From Bacilli bacterium (GTDB lineage: Bacteria > Bacillota > Bacilli > Bacillales > Amphibacillaceae), in the NCBI GenBank assembly GCA_012838505.1, contig DUPD01000020.1, forward strand, positions 1-64,000: a DNA stretch of 64,000 nucleotides. The letters are read 5' to 3'. Position numbers and translations under genes: made by a program. This document shows, one piece after another, positions 61,870 to 64,000 of the stretch. Each line of letters begins with the position of its first letter. Position 1 is the stretch's first letter. Below the pieces are notes generated by a model that was not told the DNA's origin, ran no database searches, and was given only the letters and a program-made list of their open reading frames with translations.

Positions 61870-62865
61870 ATGAAAATTTTAGTTTTAGGTGGTGCGGGTT
61901 ATATCGGTTCACATGCTGTCTATCAATTAATTGAACAAAACCATCAGGTTGTTGTGATCGATAATTTATCGACAGGACACAAGGATGCGCTACATCCTGA
62001 TGCAACATTCTATTTAGGTGATATTCGTGACCTCGACTTTTTACGCACTGTTTTTAAGAGTGAGCAAATCGATGCGGTGATTCATTTTGCTGCAAATTCT
62101 TTAGTCGGTGAATCGATGGAAAAGCCGCTAATGTATTTTGATAATAACGTTTATGGGACACAAGTTGTCCTGCAAGCGATGATTGAATTTGATGTCAAGT
62201 CAATTGTGTTTTCATCAACCGCGGCAACATATGGCGAACCAGAAATTGTTCCGATTACTGAGGAATTACCGACGCGTCCAACAAGTACGTATGGTGAAAC
62301 GAAATTAACGATGGAAAAAATGATGCACTGGTGTCAAGAAGCACATGGCATTCAGTACGTTTCATTAAGATATTTCAATGTGGCTGGTGCACGTGAAGAT
62401 GCTCGGATTGGTGAAGATCATGACCCTGAGACACATTTAATTCCGATCGTCTTACAAGTTGCACTTGGAAAGCGTGAATTCATAACTATTTTTGGTGACG
62501 ATTATCCAACAGAAGATGGCACGTGTATTCGTGATTATATTCATGTTGAGGATTTAATTGATGCCCACATTCGTGCAGTTCAATATTTACAGGATGGTGG
62601 GGAAAGCCAGATCTTTAATTTAGGCAGTTCAACGGGCTTTTCTGTTAAAGAAATCATTGATGTTGCTCGACAAGTGACAGGCCATCCGATTCCAGAAAAA
62701 ATTGGCCAGCGACGTGCGGGGGATCCAAGCACATTGATTGCTTCGTCTGAAAAAGCGGCTCGAATCTTGAATTGGGAACCGAAACGGACAGAAATTAACC
62801 GTATTATTACTGATGCTTGGCGTTGGCATCAAAACAATCCAAAGGGCTATCAGGAGGGAAATTGA
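61870..62865 (+). CDS. galE: UDP-glucose 4-epimerase
   Basis: [41 protein letters not shown]. Confidence 0.97.
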   Translation: MKILVLGGAGYIGSHAVYQLIEQNHQVVVIDNLSTGHKDALHPDATFYLGDIRDLDFLRTVFKSEQIDAVIHFAANSLVGESMEKPLMYFDNNVYGTQVVLQAMIEFDVKSIVFSSTAATYGEPEIVPITEELPTRPTSTYGETKLTMEKMMHWCQEAHGIQYVSLRYFNVAGAREDARIGEDHDPETHLIPIVLQVALGKREFITIFGDDYPTEDGTCIRDYIHVEDLIDAHIRAVQYLQDGGESQIFNLGSSTGFSVKEIIDVARQVTGHPIPEKIGQRRAGDPSTLIASSEKAARILNWEPKRTEINRIITDAWRWHQNNPKGYQEGN

Positions 62866-64000
62866 ATGGTCAATTTAGCGATTGAACAATTGATTAGCAA
62901 AGTGATCGATTCAGGGTTGATTAAAGAACGCGATCGCATTTATTGTCGTAATCAAATCCTTGGTTTATTGAAGCTGGACAGTTTTTCAGAAGTCGTCGAA
63001 ACAGATACAAACTTAACGATTCCACAATTGTTGGGACAATTAATTGATGATGCAGTCGAACGACAGGTGATCACAGGTGCACTTGATGAACGTGAACAAC
63101 TTGATGCGCACATCATGAATGTATTTTTGCCAAGTCCTTCACAACTAAATGATCAATTTGACCAGCTTTATCTAGAAAATCCAATTAAAGCGACTGATTT
63201 TTTCTATCAGTTGAGTCAAACGAGCAATTACATTCAGACCGAGCGGATTGCAAAGAACATTCAGTTTCAAACAGATACGGACTATGGTAAAATTGACATT
63301 ACGATCAATTTATCGAAGCCAGAAAAAGATCCTTTACAAATTAAGCGTGAACGTGAAATGAAGCAAACGAGTGGTTATCCAAATTGTGTGCTTTGTAAGG
63401 AAAATGAAGGTTACGTTGGCCGTGTTGGTCATCCTGCCCGATCAAACCACCGAATGATTGATTTAGATCTGCTTGGTGAAGGCTGGCTATTCCAATACTC
63501 ACCGTACCTTTATTATAATGAACATAGCATCGTGCTCAGTAAAAAACATGAGCCAATGGTGATCAATAAAGACACCTTTAAACGTTTGTTTGCTTTTGTT
63601 GAACAATTGCCACATTATTTTATTGGTTCAAATGCAGATTTGCCGATTGTTGGTGGAAGTATTTTAAGCCATGATCACTATCAAGCTGGAAGATACACAT
63701 TTGGTATGACTGATGCAGAAGATGCCTATACTTTTGATCTTGTTGATTTTCCAGAGATTGAAGCAAGTGTACTTAATTGGCCGATGTCGGTGATTCGTTT
63801 ACGTGCTGAAACGTATGATCAATTGGTTGAAGCGGGCGATTTAATTTTGACAAAGTGGCGTCAGTATAGTGATCCAGCTGTTGATTTGATTGCTTTTACA
63901 GATGATACACCACACAATACAATTACACCTATTGCCCAATATCGAAATGGCCGCTATCAATTCGATTTAGTTTTACGAAATAATCGCACGAGTGAGCAGC
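62866..64000 (+). CDS. galT: UTP-hexose-1-phosphate uridylyltransferase, class II (partial, continues past window)
   Basis: MVNLAIEQLISKVIDSGLIKERDRIYCRNQIL...GGSILSHDHYQAGRYTFGM; absent from ORF track because no stop in window. Confidence 0.93.
   Translation, partial: MVNLAIEQLISKVIDSGLIKERDRIYCRNQILGLLKLDSFSEVVETDTNLTIPQLLGQLIDDAVERQVITGALDEREQLDAHIMNVFLPSPSQLNDQFDQLYLENPIKATDFFYQLSQTSNYIQTERIAKNIQFQTDTDYGKIDITINLSKPEKDPLQIKREREMKQTSGYPNCVLCKENEGYVGRVGHPARSNHRMIDLDLLGEGWLFQYSPYLYYNEHSIVLSKKHEPMVINKDTFKRLFAFVEQLPHYFIGSNADLPIVGGSILSHDHYQAGRYTFGMTDAEDAYTFDLVDFPEIEASVLNWPMSVIRLRAETYDQLVEAGDLILTKWRQYSDPAVDLIAFTDDTPHNTITPIAQYRNGRYQFDLVLRNNRTSEQ

Overview
Low-GC Bacillaceae chromosomal segment (about 64 kb). 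The gene neighbourhood (tdk-rpmE2-rho-murA-fba-spo0F-pyrG-rpoE-argS-ywiB-pbpG-ywgA-ywfO-lipL-pta-cwlJ-gerQ-ywdI) resembles the Bacillus subtilis ywd-ywj region. Presence of spo0F, cwlJ and gerQ suggests an endospore-forming lineage. The second half carries recQ, an Rgg-family regulator, metE-metF, an M29 aminopeptidase, two ABC-F ATPases, cls, a SAM riboswitch with metY, liaF-liaS-liaR plus two accessory genes, mscL, topB, nox, a trpEDCFBA operon behind tandem T-boxes, and galK-galE-galT (galT cut by the window end). The best candidate for an undescribed system is a 9-codon ORF (MEGWLIGGY) with a perfect Shine-Dalgarno and its own terminator, beside the rgg gene; it looks like a leaderless signalling peptide. 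A 16-bp motif is shared by both upstream regions. Other notable items: four intergenic arrays with 20-bp periodicity; four copies of a dispersed palindromic element whose inner stem covaries; a pyrG leader matching the CTP-sensing reiterative-transcription attenuator; an unidentified three-way-junction RNA candidate upstream of the trp leader; a stand-alone C-terminal half of 3-dehydroquinate synthase II; and an internally deleted GH1 pseudogene. No tRNA, rRNA, IS element or CRISPR array was recognised by eye.
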